Shown in pieces: positions 30,671-44,668 of a DNA stretch of 64,000 nucleotides. A program made the translations under genes and the position numbers. The stretch comes from Druceiella hillmani (taxonomy: Eukaryota > Arthropoda > Insecta > Lepidoptera > Hepialidae), in the NCBI GenBank assembly GCA_039881145.1, contig JAYKKI010000064.1:3240501-3304500 (forward strand), written 5' to 3'. A model generated the notes under the pieces. It was not told the origin of the DNA. It worked only from the letters and a program-made list of their open reading frames with translations, and searched no databases. The first letter of the stretch is position 1. Each line of letters starts with the position of its first letter.

Positions 30671-31860
30671 TTTTGATTTCCATATTTATTTTTTTATTTT
30701 GAGAGAGGTGCTGATAGTTGCTATGTGATATTGCTATTGTTTTTCGTTATTTTCTTGCTCTTGTATTTATCCATTTTTGATCACTAGAAAATACCAATGG
30801 AGCATGACTAGTACTAAATAAAATAAAAGATAGGGTTTAAAATGTGTTTCGATATACGAATTATGATAGGTAACATAATTTGAGTCGATTTTTAAACATA
30901 TACAGTGAGGACTCCATACTATATTGATTCCATAGTACAGAAGCATATACTCCGTAGAATGCAGTTTTATGCTGAGAGATTAGGTGGGTGTACTTGTGTT
31001 TAGAACGTAGTTCAAGCTCGTGGAATGATAGGTATTGGAATATAGATGTGAGGTATGAAGGTTTAATGGGATTATTGAGGTTATTGTGTAAAAAACAGGA
31101 ATGGTTGGAAACAGGAAAGGTTGTAAAAGACAGGAAAGGTTGGATTAGTAGGAAAGTTGTTGGCGGTTGAGTGGGTTGCCAATCTTAATCATTTTAAGTC
31201 GTGACCGATGCTCAGATTGATTATATTTTTAGACCAAAAATGTATCGAATATACAAGTTATGACGTCATTTCAATTTAGTGCATAATTGTTCAATTAGAA
31301 TAGAATAACTGACGTCTCCATTATTGAGGATAGAAGTAGAGCCTAACAAGAACCTTGGTTTAAAACGGAAGTGAATTTTGAAGCAGTGTGAGATAGTATA
31401 TTTTAAGATTACTTTCTCCAAACAAAAGCCTGTCAATTATGAGTGGAATTTACTCTAGGAGGGCTCCGTACATATTAAGGCATTTATGAATATTTAATTT
31501 TACATAATAGTTCTATTAAACTGTTTAAATAAACATTTAATTTTTTAGAACTTTAAATATATTACTTGTCATATTTATCACAGGCGTATATTAAAAAAAA
31601 TTATAATTCCACATAGAACCTTTAATAATTGATTTTTAAATTTTTTCTTTACTTGTACCATAAGACCTCAAATTATGCCGAGTTTTAAGATTATAAAGTC
31701 ATTCGAAAGTACCTTAAAAATACGCTTTAAAGGGTCATATCCATTTGCTGCTTGAACCAAATAACTTTAATTTTTTACAGCAATGTAAGGACGTAAGCTT
31801 CCCCATTTGATATAAATTTGAAATCAGGCCATTTTTGAGAAAAAAGGGCTATCAAAGCCC
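30671..31860. other. No gene seen
   Basis: A short GGAAAGGTTG repeat lies at 31112-31145. Nothing else is recognisable. Confidence 0.4.
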
Positions 31861-33140
31861 TTGATGGATGGACAGCAAAGTGATCTTACGAGAGATTGGT
31901 TTTCTTTTCATTTTGAGGAAGGGACCCTAAAAAAAGGTATCATCACTCACATTTTCGTAAGAGGCTTATTTTGAAGCATATCAACCTACCTATATTTCAG
32001 TAGTTGGTAAACAAAACTTTGATAGATTGATGGACAGCAAAGTGATTTTACGAGAGTTTCGTTTTCTTTTCATTTTGAGGAAGGGATCCTAAAAAAGGTA
32101 CCATCACTCACATTTTTGTAAGATACTTATTTTGAAGCATGTCAACTTGCTTATATTTCAGTAGTTGGTAAACAAAACTTTGATAGATTGGTGGACAGCA
32201 AAGTGATTTTACGAGAGTTTCGTTTTTTTTCATTTTGAGGAAGGGATCCTAAAAAAGGTACCATCACTCACATTTTTGTAAGATACTTATTTTGAAGCAT
32301 GTCAACTTGCTTATATTTCAGTAGTCGGTAAACAAAACTTTGATAGATTGGTGGACAGCAAAGTGATTTTACGAGAGTTTCGTTTTCTTTTCATTTTGAG
32401 GAAGGGACCCTAAAAAAGGTACCATCACTCACATTTTTGTAAGATACTTATTTTGAAGCATGTCAACTTGCTTATATTTCAGTAGTTGGTAAACAAAACT
32501 TTGATAGATTGGTGGACAGCAAAGTGATTTTACGAGATTTTCGTTTTCTTTTCATTTTGAGGAAGGGACCCTAAAAAAGGTACCATCACTCACATTTTCG
32601 TAAGAGACTTATTTTGAAGCATGTCAACTTGCTTATATTTCAGTAGTTGGTAAACAAAACTTTGATAGATTGGTGGACAGCAAAGTGATTTTACGAGAGT
32701 TTCGTTTTCTTTTCATTTTAAGGAAGGGACCCTAAAAAAGGTACCATCACTCACATTTTTGTAAGATACTTATTTTGAAGCATGTCAACTTGCTTATATT
32801 TCAGTAGTCGGTAAACAAAACTTTGATAGATTGGTGGACAGCAAAGTGATTTTACGAGAGTTTCGTTTTCTTTTCATTTTGAGGAAGGGACCCTAAAAAA
32901 GGTACCATCACTCACATTTTTGTAAGATACTTATTTTGAAGCATGTCAACTTGCTTATATTTCAGTAGTTGGTAAACAAAACTTTGATAGATTGGTGGAC
33001 AGCAAAGTGATTTTACGAGATTTTCGTTTTCTTTTCATTTTGAGGAAGGGACCCTAAAAAAGGTACCATCACTCACATTTTCGTAAGAGACTTATTTTGG
33101 AGCATGGCAAACTGCCAATATTTCAGTAGATGGTAAACAA
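31861..33140 (+). repeat. 161-bp satellite with trimer higher-order structure
   Basis: TGATAGATTG.TGGACAGCAA recurs at 32020, 32181, 32341, 32502, 32663, 32824 and 32985 (steps 160-161). Variant bases follow a three-unit cycle of 483 bp: CGAGATTTTCG with CGTAAGAGAC appears in the units at 32502 and 32985, and AGTCGGTAAAC appears at 32323 and 32806. The left edge (31861-32019) and right edge (33090-33140) units are more diverged, as expected for array edges. Confidence 0.95.
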
Positions 33141-33315
33141 AAATATAGATTCAAGTATTTTAAGAGGATAAGTTAAGTTCTTTGAAAATTTTGAAGGGGA
33201 ATTTAAATGTAAGGCAATTAAAAGGGCGAGTTCTAAAACCAGTTTTTCAAAGTTATGTTGTAAAATAATTTATAGATATTAGGGTCTTTTACATGTACGT
33301 ATCTCCGCGTGCGCT

Positions 33316-33683
33316 CCAAATTGGGTATTTGACTAAACTTTTTTCATTTCATTAATAATAATTTCAAGGTAAAAGCTGATAAAAAGTGAAAAAAAATTTT
33401 AATAATCTTAAAAATTGACCGAGTTATAAAAGTTTAAATTTAATCTTTAGACAAGGACGGGAATACTATGTTGTGAGGTCATTTTTAATATTGCACATTA
33501 TATTTTACAAGAGGAAAAGAGACAGGGATATACCCAACCCGATCCGTATCTTCAAATTTAGAAGCCTACAACTGGCTTATTTTTCAATCAACTTTCTAAT
33601 TTTTTTCAAGACTTGTTTTTAATTAACTTATATTTCACAATATTGTACGAAAAATTTAAGAATTTAGAATGAGTCAAATATCC
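33316..33683 (+). repeat. Dispersed repeat family R, copy 3
   Basis: Close match to 13982-14346 in the same orientation. It starts AATTGGGTATTTGACTAAAC and ends AGAATGAGTCAAATATCCTA. It lies just beyond the 161-bp satellite. Non-coding. Confidence 0.8.
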
Positions 33684-33726
33684 TATTGTTGCCAAACCAC
33701 AGGCATGAGTGCGAGCAGGTGTGCGC

Positions 33727-33842
33727 ACAGAAACGTGTTAACGAATTGAGCCGGAAAATGAACACACATTTCCAAGCGCGCGCAGAAACGTGTTAACGAA
33801 TTGAGCCGGAAAATGAACATACATTTTCACGCGCGTGCAGAA
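33727..33842 (+). repeat. Two ~57-bp tandem units, GC-rich
   Basis: CAGAAACGTGTTAACGAATT followed by GAGCCGGAAAATGAACA occurs near 33728 and 33785, and a third start CAGAAACGATATAAG follows at 33838. Units end in CGCGCG-type sequence. The minus-strand open frame across it is an artefact of the repeat. Confidence 0.85.
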
Positions 33843-34481
33843 ACGATATAAGTCTAGATAACGCCCAAAAAGCACTGCGTAATAGGTTTTCATAACTTCT
33901 GCGTTTGCTACTTCTGCGTTTGAAGTTTTATGAGGAGTCAAATCAGAAGTTCAGAGGGTCAAAAAGTGTAACCGTTAGTTGGCCTCTCCGCACAACATTT
34001 CTGTGCATCTTTAGAGTTAGACATCAAAATGTTTATTTGGCATTTTCCTATGGCGTTATCGGAATGACGGAGTGTGACACACATATTGTCATTTCCTTAT
34101 GGCGTAATTGCAATGAAGGAGTGGGAACACATAGTTTACTATCGTTCGCTTATATCAAGATGTAAACATTAAATGTGAATATTTAGTGTCTTTTATTTTA
34201 CAAAATTAAAGTCACTTTTAATTTTAACTTTTTAGTCTGCAGTTACTAAATGTTTCATTTTTTTTGTATAAATTTGATTAAATAATTTTCCATTTATATT
34301 TAATGATATTGCTATTTTTTATTTATGTACAGTATTACATTTCAAGATAATCATACTCAAGGAGTAAACTCCAGTCGCGTGTTGAGCCGACACTCATAAT
34401 ACTAATATTAGCATATGATGTAGTCGGTTCCAAGAAAAATATAAACTTGCTATAACCGATAATATATAATTCGATTTCGCA
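33843..34481. other. No gene; one ~55-bp degenerate duplication
   Basis: TTTTCCTATGGCGTTATCGG near 34043 and TTTCCTTATGGCGTAATTGC near 34092 are two units, each followed by AATGA.GGAGTG. Otherwise AT-rich. Confidence 0.5.
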
Positions 34482-36202
<1,721 letters not shown>

Positions 36203-36640
36203 AGCTAACTCTGAAGTCGCAAAACCTGGAAGAAGCAGAAAAAGCGATCTAGGCGGCTTACGTTTTTTATATTTGAATATATTTGGCATTTTTAAAATTA
36301 TTTATGTTTTAAGATTAACCCTTTTTCCTGGCTTGGTTTTTGATTATGAAATATTGTAAAGATCATCCTATCAACCGCTATAAAATAATTGTCAAGAGTC
36401 GTACGAGAGAATAAACAGAATTAATTTAACATTATTTAAAAGATGTTATAAAGCTGGCTTCTTAAGTTGCATATCTTCACGAATCGCCTGACTTCTCACG
36501 TTTATTTCTGATTAAAAAAGGGTTCATATTAAAGTTTTTTCCAAGGTATTTTGGTTGATTAGCATTTAAAAGCACTGAGCTTTTATTCGAGGGATTTTCA
36601 AGACACAATACTAACTTTTCCAAAAACAAATTATTTTCTA
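36203..36640 (+). repeat. Dispersed repeat family S, copy 1
   Basis: Similar over about 420 bp to 41161-41577 in the same orientation. Landmarks are GCTAACTCTGAAG, GAAAAAGCGATCT, GAATATATTTGGCATTTTTA, AAGATTAACCCTTTTT, CTGGCTTCTTAAGTTGCATA, TCGCCTGACTTCTCACGTT and AAAAGCACTGAGCTTTTATT. No frame is conserved. The class is unknown. Confidence 0.8.
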
Positions 36641-37361
36641 AATCTTCTTTTTAATTGAAAATGGAATTGATTCTAAATATTTTCCATTGCTTGGAATACA
36701 TTTACTTTTATTTTGAAATTCTAATATTATTATGTTTATGAATAGTGTTTTTTTTATAAAATTGAAATCGTATTTTATTACGGCTGTGTCCAAATATCAG
36801 CATCGCAAAACTAAAAAAAACATTTAAAACCATTATTTAATAATCCGTCAGTTGATTATTGTGATTATTTTGTTAAATATTATTTTTATCCGATATCCAG
36901 CAAGGTCATTAATGTGTTTATGGTTTAAAATATGTTTTTCTTTTAATAACTACATTTTAATTGTTTTTCATTGTTATTCAAGGGTGGGCCTAATTAATTA
37001 TGGCTTGCTGGTCTCCTTGGTAGTGAGATTTTTTAGTTTAACCTCTGACCATAAGGTTACAGTTTAAAGAAAAATGCATAATTCACTGAATTAATGAAAA
37101 AAATATGTCTGTATGATAATAACAATAAATTATCCCATAAAATGTATGTGGAATTATTTGATGCGTTTATTTTTAATTCAATCACGATTTTACCATTTTC
37201 ATTCTTCCCTTTTGGCAGAAACACTTGGTGGTAGATATTTAACTTGTGTAACAGTTTCTCCAACATAAAAAAAAGAAGTTAAAAATCCTTCCATTAACAA
37301 TTTAAAAAATATGTCTTCCCAAAGATCTACAACAGGAGTGAAACTTAATCTCTGCTGTGCA
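36641..37361. other. No feature seen
   Basis: AT-rich. Short overlapping frames on both strands near 36852-37390 are not recognised. Confidence 0.45.
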
Positions 37362-38645
37362 CAAAACGAATATGCTTGCAAAGGTAGCATCAGATTTTAC
37401 AAAACAGATATACTTGCAAAGGTAGCATCAGATTTTACCAAACGAATATACTTGCAAAGATAGCATCAGATTTTACAAAACGAATATATTTGCAAATATA
37501 GCATCAGATTTTACAAAACGAATATACTTGCAAACTTAGTATTAAATTTTATAAAACGGATATACTTGCAAAGGTAGCATCAGATTTTACGAAACGAATA
37601 TACTTGCAAAGATAGCATCAGATTTTACAAAACGGATATACTTGCAAAGGTAGCATTAGATTTTACAAAACGGATATACTTGCAAAAGTAGCATCAGATT
37701 TTACAAAACGAATATACTTGCAAAGGTAGCATCAGATTTTACAAAACGGATATACTTGCAAAGGTAGCATCAGATTTTACCAAACGAATATACTTGCAAA
37801 GATAGTATCAGATTTTACAAAACGAATATATTTGCAAATATAGCATCAGATTTTACAAAACGAATATACTTGCAAACTTAGTATTAAATTTTATAAAACG
37901 GATATACTTGCAAAGGTAGCATCAGATTTTACAAAACGAATATACTTGCAAAGATAGCATCAGATTTTACAAAACGGATATACTTGCAAAGGTAGCATTA
38001 GATTTTACAAAACGGATATACTTGCAAAAGTAGCATCAGATTTTACAAAACGAATATACTTGCAAAGGTAGCATCAGATTTTACAAAACGGATATACTTG
38101 CAAAGATAGCATCAGATTTTACAAAACGAATATACTTGCAAATATAGCATCAGATTTTACAAAACGAATATACTTGCAAACTTAGTATTAAATTTTATAA
38201 AACGGATATACTTGCAAAGGTAGCATCCGATTTTACAAAACGAATATACTTGCAAAGATAGCATCAGATTTTACAAAACGGATATACTTGCAAAGGTAAC
38301 ATTAGATTATGCAAAACGGATATACTTGCAAAAGTAGCATCAGATTTTACAAAACGAATATACTTGCAAAGGTAGCATTAAATTTTACAAAAGGAATATA
38401 CTTGCAAAGGTAGCATCCGATTTTACAAAACGAATATACTTGCAAAGGTAACATTAGATTTTACAAAACGGATATACTTGCAAAGGTAGCATCAGATTTT
38501 CAAAACGAATATACTTGCAAAGGTAGCATTAAGTTTTACAAAACGAATATGCTTGCAAAGGTAGCATCAGATTTTACAAAACGAACATACTTGAACGTTA
38601 GCATTAGATTTTATAAAACGAATATACTTGCAAAGGTAGCATCAC
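37362..38645 (+). repeat. 38-bp satellite with 8-9-unit higher-order structure
   Basis: About 34 units of ACAAAACGAATATACTTGCA followed by AAGGTAGCATCAGATTTT. A variant unit carrying AAACTTAGTATTAAATTTTA occurs near 37535, 37877 and 38181, spaced 342 bp (nine units) and 304 bp (eight units). The unit variants between the markers (cGGATA/cGAATA, gGTAGC/aGTAGC/aTAGC, cCAAACG) recur in the same order, showing amplification of multi-unit blocks. The right edge degrades near 38590. Confidence 0.95.
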
Positions 38646-39479
38646 AAAAATCATCAGATAAGATTACTGAATTACGATAAACATAATAATGACATTGAAT
38701 TAACAACAGTAGTTAAATAATTTCAAATTCAAAACGATCGTAAAAGTGATATGTCATTTGCGTTGGGCTGAGAGTGGTTGAGAATGCATACATAATACGA
38801 AAGAGACAGAAACAGTGGGAGATGCACGGAAACGGCCGACTAATGGCGGTATATCGGTACACTTGATCGTGTCGCTTTCGCCAGTTCGTTACTGTATATT
38901 GCTCTCATGCTGAGGTACGTTGTAAGAAGTGTTAATTAAAAACCAATTAAATCGTTATAATTTAAGTATAATTTTTTGTTCCCTAAATTTATTTCTTTAT
39001 TACATGACAGGTGAGGATTCAGCAACACTAAACTCAATTAATCTGCAATTACATCTCATTATGCGCACTTTTTAAAGCGTGTCATGTCCCCTTCTACGTA
39101 TGAAACGTGATGAATCTGATTCAGTAAATAAGCATGGAGGTTTTTGCGTGATGCTTGATTACGTGAATACAAATCTTATTATATAGCCATTAGAAAAAAC
39201 CCATTTGAGGAGAACAGTGATGCTGGCTGCTTGTGTTACTTCGAGAATCGTCTCGTTTGTGATTATAAATTTTCCAAGATATAGAGAGAACACTAAAAAG
39301 GAAACGAATATAGAAAATATTGAAACGTTTTCCTTGATTCAAACATGGCATCTAGGTTTCAGCTCCATGCGTATAAGAAATGTCTAAGGATATATGAAAT
39401 AGTATTTTCCTGTTAGATATATGTTATCCCACAATCTAGCATTAGCTTTCCTGAAAGTTGTGGCTGATTTTCCAAGGCA
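38646..39479. other. No gene; GC-richer promoter-like patch at 38755-38935
   Basis: A moderately GC-rich stretch with GAAACGGCCGACTAATGGCG, TATATCGG and CTTTCGCCAGTTCGTTACT ends in GCTGAG|GTACGT, which is donor-like. There is no convincing open frame. It could be a promoter or 5' exon, or a mobile-element end. Confidence 0.3.
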
Positions 39480-39480
39480 A

Positions 39481-39529
<49 letters not shown>
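39480..39529. repeat. (TA)n microsatellite
   Basis: TA tract of about 50 bp. Confidence 0.95.
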
Positions 39530-39531
<2 letters not shown>

Positions 39532-39876
39532 GTCAGAATTTTGAGCAGTAAACACATATTGATAAATTTGTTCATAATATACCGGAGCTCATGAAGAACC
39601 CTTGAATGAGCTATGAAATTTGGGCTGTGAAATAGGGTCTCTCTCGATAAATATTCGGAATTTTGTTTCAAGTTAAGAATAGCACATTACACGAAAAGAA
39701 ATGCTCATTTGCACCTATTTATTATTTACTAATCAATGCAGATAAAAAATGAATGATTTACTGTAATGTAAATTCAATAATATTTTTAAATTTTAGTGCA
39801 CATTCCAATGAAAAGTGATAAAGCACTATTTGGGAGTGTTTGTTGTTCACAAACTGAATAAACAGATCAATTGCTT

Positions 39877-40200
39877 ATTTTTTCTATATATTATTTTTCT
39901 ATGTATTATTTTTCCATATATTATTTTTCTATATATAATTTTTCTATATATTATTTTTCTATATATTATTTTTCTATATATTATTTTTCTATATATTATT
40001 TTTCTATATATTATTTTTCTATATATTATATTTCTATATATTATTTTTCTATATATTATTTGTCTATATATTATTTTTATATATATTATTTCTCTATATA
40101 TTATTTTTCTATATATTATTTGTCTATATATTATTTTTCTATATATTGTTTTTCCATATATTATTTTTCTGTATATTATTTTTCCATATATCATTTTTGC
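39877..40200. repeat. 15-bp tandem array
   Basis: About 21 units of TTATTTTTCTATATA with occasional single-base variants (TTGTCTATATA, TTTCCATATA, TTATATATA). Because 15 is divisible by three, the array leaves frames open on both strands (Phe-Leu-Tyr-Ile-Ile and Ile-Tyr-Arg-Lys-Ile repeats); these are not genes. Confidence 0.95.
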
Positions 40201-40724
40201 CTAAATATCATTTTTGCCACACAGATGGAAATGTATTCGTAAAATATAAATATTTGTTCCATTCTTTTCATCAAACGTCATAAGATACTTATCAGCAGTC
40301 ATAAGAGTCACCATTTGCGTATAAATTTTGTGGTTTCTAGGGAAATGGTGAAATTGTAGATTTAATCTTGTCTATATGTCGTTTTTGTTTATGTGCATTA
40401 TTAATTAGCAACGCAAAAATATCTACACACTTAAATAAATCAATGTCCAAAAGTGCATTGATTATTTATCCACGTGTTTCCGTCTGACGTCGTATTTATT
40501 TCATACACAAAAACACTTCACTCGACAAAAGTTTGTGGCGATAAGAATCGTTATCGAAATAAATGTTATCGTTTGCTAAAGTCGGCTGAATGTTTAAAGT
40601 GCTGGTGTCACACCGTATAAATTATCTCATGAAAAGATATATTCTGCTTAACTACAACTTGATTTGGAACTTCAAGTAATTTCTTGACTTCGATCATATG
40701 TGTGGTGTGTGGACAGTCATATTC

Positions 40725-40729
<5 letters not shown>
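40201..40729. other. No feature seen
   Basis: AT-rich to moderate DNA with no recognised gene. Confidence 0.45.

Positions 40730-40787
<58 letters not shown>
40730..40787. repeat. (TA)n microsatellite
   Basis: Pure TA tract of about 58 bp. Confidence 0.95.
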
Positions 40788-41160
40788 TTTCGGTACGATT
40801 ATGCATCTTTCAGTTACAATTTGTCAAAACGTCTCTGAGGGCGAACTTATAATTAATGCACATAGTCCAAACTAACTTATAAATGAAAACATGGATGTTC
40901 ACCAATCTAATTGTATCGAACTTGAAAGTGATCAAAACATCAAGGAGAAGATTATGCTGTACGTATCTTTTAAGACAGAAACATTAATTAGAATTGACTA
41001 ATGAGGTAAAAAATGGTGTTACTGATATCCAAGTTATAGTTCTGGACAGCTGGGAAGATACCAAAGTGACCGATGGAATTGGATGTGAATTAAATACAGA
41101 GCTCAAACCGGAAGCAAAAGATCGGTGAATCAAAGGCTAGGTGACGACATAACAGTTTTT
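40788..41160. other. No feature seen
   Basis: Slightly GC-richer than surroundings, without a sustained frame. Confidence 0.45.
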
Positions 41161-41577
41161 GGCTAACTCTGAAGCTGCAAAATTATCGCCAAAGCGGGAG
41201 AAGCGATCTGGGGGCTTATGTTTTTTATATTTGAATATATTTGGCGTTTTAAAAATTATTTTTGTTTCAAGATTAACCCTTTTGACCGGCTTGGTTTTTA
41301 TTTATGAAATACTGTAAAGATCATTGTATTAAAAGCTATATATAATTGTTAAGAGTTGCACGAGAGAATAAATAGAATTAAGATGCTCTAATGCTGGCTT
41401 CTCATGATGCGTATCTTCACGAATCGCCTGACTTCTCACGTTCATTTCTGATTAAAAAAGAGTGTATATTATAGTTTTTGCCAAGGTATTTTGGTTAATT
41501 ACCATTTAAAAGCACTGAGTTTTTATTCGAGGAATTTTCGAAACCCAATACTACATTTTCCGAATTCAAATTATTTG
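41161..41577 (+). repeat. Dispersed repeat family S, copy 2
   Basis: Second copy of the 36203-36640 repeat. It has GAATATATTTGGCGTTTTAA where copy 1 has ...GGCATT, plus AAGATTAACCCTTTTGACCG and AAAAGCACTGAGTTTTTATT. The two copies differ at enough places to be old. Confidence 0.8.
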
Positions 41578-41984
41578 TAATTACTCAAACCTTCAAAGGA
41601 TGAAAACGATTGCAAAATGTAAGTCTTCTTGTCAATCCCCTCAAGTTACATGTCATTATTTAAACTTTAATATTATATATTTATCACAATTGTTCTCAAA
41701 AATTACTGAAATATATCTTTATCTATAATTATGTAATACAACCAAGCAATCGATTCGTAATAAAAATTAGTATGAACAAGCAACAAACCACTACTAAATT
41801 TAGTGTGGTTAACACCAGGAAACGTATGTTCGGGTATTTGGTATTGTGTAAATGACACCACATATTTTTATTAAACTCAGCAAGGACATGGCTCATGATT
41901 CAAAATAATACATTGCTCTCTTTTAATCCAATAAATGAAATGATTCTTCTGCAGGTACAGAAAATCCCTGAAAAAAAACCCTGA
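41578..41984. other. No feature seen
   Basis: AT-rich, nothing recognisable. Confidence 0.45.
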
Positions 41985-42425
41985 AGAAATTTTTTTTGAT
42001 TCAAATTCTATCAATAACAAATCAAAAGGCTAGCACAAAAACGATCAAGAGATCCAATAGATCAAGAGGCAGACGAAAAAAGATGGAAACTTTTTAAGAT
42101 TAGAATATCCCTGAACAATTTTAAGCTCTAATATTTCTCCAATAGATCAAGATGCCGACACAAACATACGTACATATCATGAGATCAGAATATCTCTGAA
42201 AGTTTTTAATTCAATTTTTTTCTCTAATATATCAAAAGGTGGGCATAAAAAAGACGGAAAATCGTAAAATTAGAATATCCTTGAAAGTTTTTAAACCCAA
42301 TTCTTTCTGTAACAGATTAAGATGCAGACACAAAATGATAAATAGTCGTAAGATTTCTGAAAGTTTTCAGTAACAATATTTCCCTAATATATAAAGACAC
42401 AGATGTAAAAGAAAGAAAATTTAAA
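41985..42425 (+). repeat. Degenerate ~100-110-bp tandem array
   Basis: About four blurred units share TTAGAATATCC.TGAA, AGTTTTTAA, CTCTAATA..TC.A.A.ATCAA and AG.TGC.GACACAAAA. Divergence between units is high. Confidence 0.65.
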
Positions 42426-43260
42426 GGAGTAATATTTTAATTCACTTAATTAGAAAAAGTATAGTTTTATAATTATTATAACAGATGCTATTAATTTTGA
42501 AGTAAACTTAGTAATAACTTCTAAAGGTCCAGCTAGTTATTTATTAAACTTATTTTATTTTTAGACTTTTATCGATAATAACTTTATCGATAATTGCTTA
42601 TTAAGAAGAAATTGCATTTTTATTTTTTTTCATATTTTATTTTATGTAAAACTAAATATATATTTTTCCAACTTTGTTCTATTAGATTGGTTGATACTGA
42701 AATCATTGTCATCAAGAATTGAAAATCCATAACGGAAGGAAGAGATGACCATGAACAATTTCTAAACAAAACCAAGACGCACAGCCGACTGATGTATTAA
42801 TGATGATGCTAACCACAAATTCCATTTATGTATTATCTATTAGTCTTAGGTTCATTCTGCACAATGTATGCATTCACCTCAATAAATTAGTGTCTGTGGA
42901 GGCAAAACAAAATAGCCACTCCGACTCACTTCCTCTAAACGCTCATCTTACCGGTCCTTCTTTAGAGTTCAGAAACGTAAATCCGGCCCAAAATCGACTT
43001 TAAACAACTCAGTCTTTTATATGAAACTTTTACGAAAGCCTCTGAGAGTCTCAATTCATAACTGCAATATTAATAAGACGATCCGATTTTGCTGCCAGAC
43101 TCAAGCGGCTATCGAGCATCAAATTCAACAATATCATATAAAATGGAGTGGACACAAATGCCTCATGAGCGTGCTCCTACTTTCTTACAAGCTCCTTTCA
43201 TGAATTCGACCTGAACAGTGATCCAGCAAGGTGCATTAAAGAAAACATGATTAAAACAAA
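42426..43260 (+). pseudogene. GC-richer stretch, possibly decayed coding DNA (42690-43260)
   Basis: From about 42690 the composition shifts to higher GC and several adjacent frames are open for 60-70 codons (42800-43003, 43021-43203). One frame reads through with isolated stops and includes YFLTSSFHEFDLNSDPARCI and [16 protein letters not shown]. No family is recognised. It abuts the left arm of the large inverted repeat and might be a remnant of the element that made it. 42426-42690 shows only AT-rich DNA with a doubled TTATCGATAAT near 42571. Confidence 0.25.
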
Positions 43261-44668
43261 TGAAGGATAATCTAAAAACCAACGACTTGATTTACACAAA
43301 ATAAAAACCGTGGCCCCTAACCTGAAGACATGAAGAGAATTAGTAGAAAGAACTCCTGAACCAGCGGTACCTACATCAGCATACTGGCTTTGAGGTTGCT
43401 CTCAACCAATTGAGGATAGTTTATTTGTCTCTTTATTTAATTAAGTTATTACCTCTTTTAATTGCAATATAACATATTGAATATATTTGGCGTAATTTTG
43501 AAGAAATTCATTATTCGTAATTAAATGAAACTACGTGATGTGATGACATCTTCAGGTAAATTCTTCAGGTAAATCAAAGAACTCTTTTCTAATAGCCCAC
43601 CTGAAGATGTTGTAATACAACGAAACATAGGTCGTGGTAAAGAACTTAAAGAAAGTAGAAATAATACTACATCACGTAGTTTCATTTAATTGTGGACATA
43701 AAATATTAGTTCTCAATTATATAGAGCCATTAGTATTATCTGTATTCCTCGAGAAGGCAAGTGTTACACCGAAAGCGCTTGAAAAACTTTTTTTTAGATA
43801 TTCAAATTGAAACTAATGTTTTCTTTCGTTTTTTTCGTTACTATTTTTACCTTTGGTACGATATACTTCCGTTCTTTTGAGTTTCAAACAGATATATAAT
43901 AACTCATTTGCATTATCAAACTGTTCCGCGGAAAAATTTTACAACTGTACAGTACGTACCGTTATCTAAGTTATCCTATTTTGCGTCCGGTAAGTATGCG
44001 ATAGTTTTTAAAATAAATTGTTTGCTTTCCGAACTTATCTATGTTGATATGGTCGAACGGATATATAATTACTCATTTGAATTATCAAAATGTTGCACGG
44101 AAAAATTTCATAACTCGTACCGTTATTTAAGTTATATTATTTTGCGCCCGATAAGTGTGCGATAGTTTTCAAAATAAATTGTTTACTTTCCGAATTTGCC
44201 TATGTTGGTATGGCTTTTATTATCTATCTCCTCATGAAGATACTTAAATATGACGTATTTGTAATGAATGACAACGCATTCAAGTCTTATTACATTAATT
44301 TCTTATCATTCTCTTAAATTTATTGAAGTGAAATTTCTTTTGTGACAGTAGTATAAGTTCGCATGTTACGAAATGAGATTGTAACAAAGAGTGTAACACA
44401 TCGGTAGCAGGGTGAGTGACCAACGGATAATGTGTCCGTCCCCACATTCAATCACTCAGCGCGTCAGGGAACATCGGATCACCAGTAAAGAGCCTAGCTT
44501 GTTTCCTTTTTCGTTATGCTCTGACTTGTAGTAAAGTTTAGGTTCAACTTTATGTATAAACAGTAATTGAGCCAAACAATGTAAATGTTTTCACTAGTGA
44601 CAGTGTGATACATGGATATTTGGGAATATTAATGTAGTCACGAAGAAAATCCGTTTAGGGTTTTCGTC
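43261..44668 (+). repeat. Left arm of the 3.7-kb inverted repeat
   Basis: Matched inverted by 45702-46967. Paired landmarks are CTAAAAACCAACGACTTGAT, CTGAACCAGCGGTACCTACA, the MITE at 43519-43691, GGTAGCAGGGTGAGTGACCA, GCGCGTCAGGGAACA and AAAATCCGTTTAGGGTTTTC. A ~169-bp internal segment (GATATATAATAACTCATTTG at 43891 and GATATATAATTACTCATTTG at 44060) is doubled in this arm only. Confidence 0.9.
43519..43691. mobile_element. MITE family A, internally deleted copy
   Basis: Ends AATTAAATGAAACTACGTGA and its inverse TCACGTAGTTTCATTTAATT, as at 46471-46697 and 62039-62251, but about 55 bp of the left half is missing. It sits at the matching position in the left arm of the large inverted repeat, so it was there before the arms were duplicated, or both arms were copied together. 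Confidence 0.85.

Noticed and set aside
39815..40242. Three open frames of 115-129 codons on both strands
   Set aside because: A 15-bp repeat without stops in those frames; low-complexity artefact.
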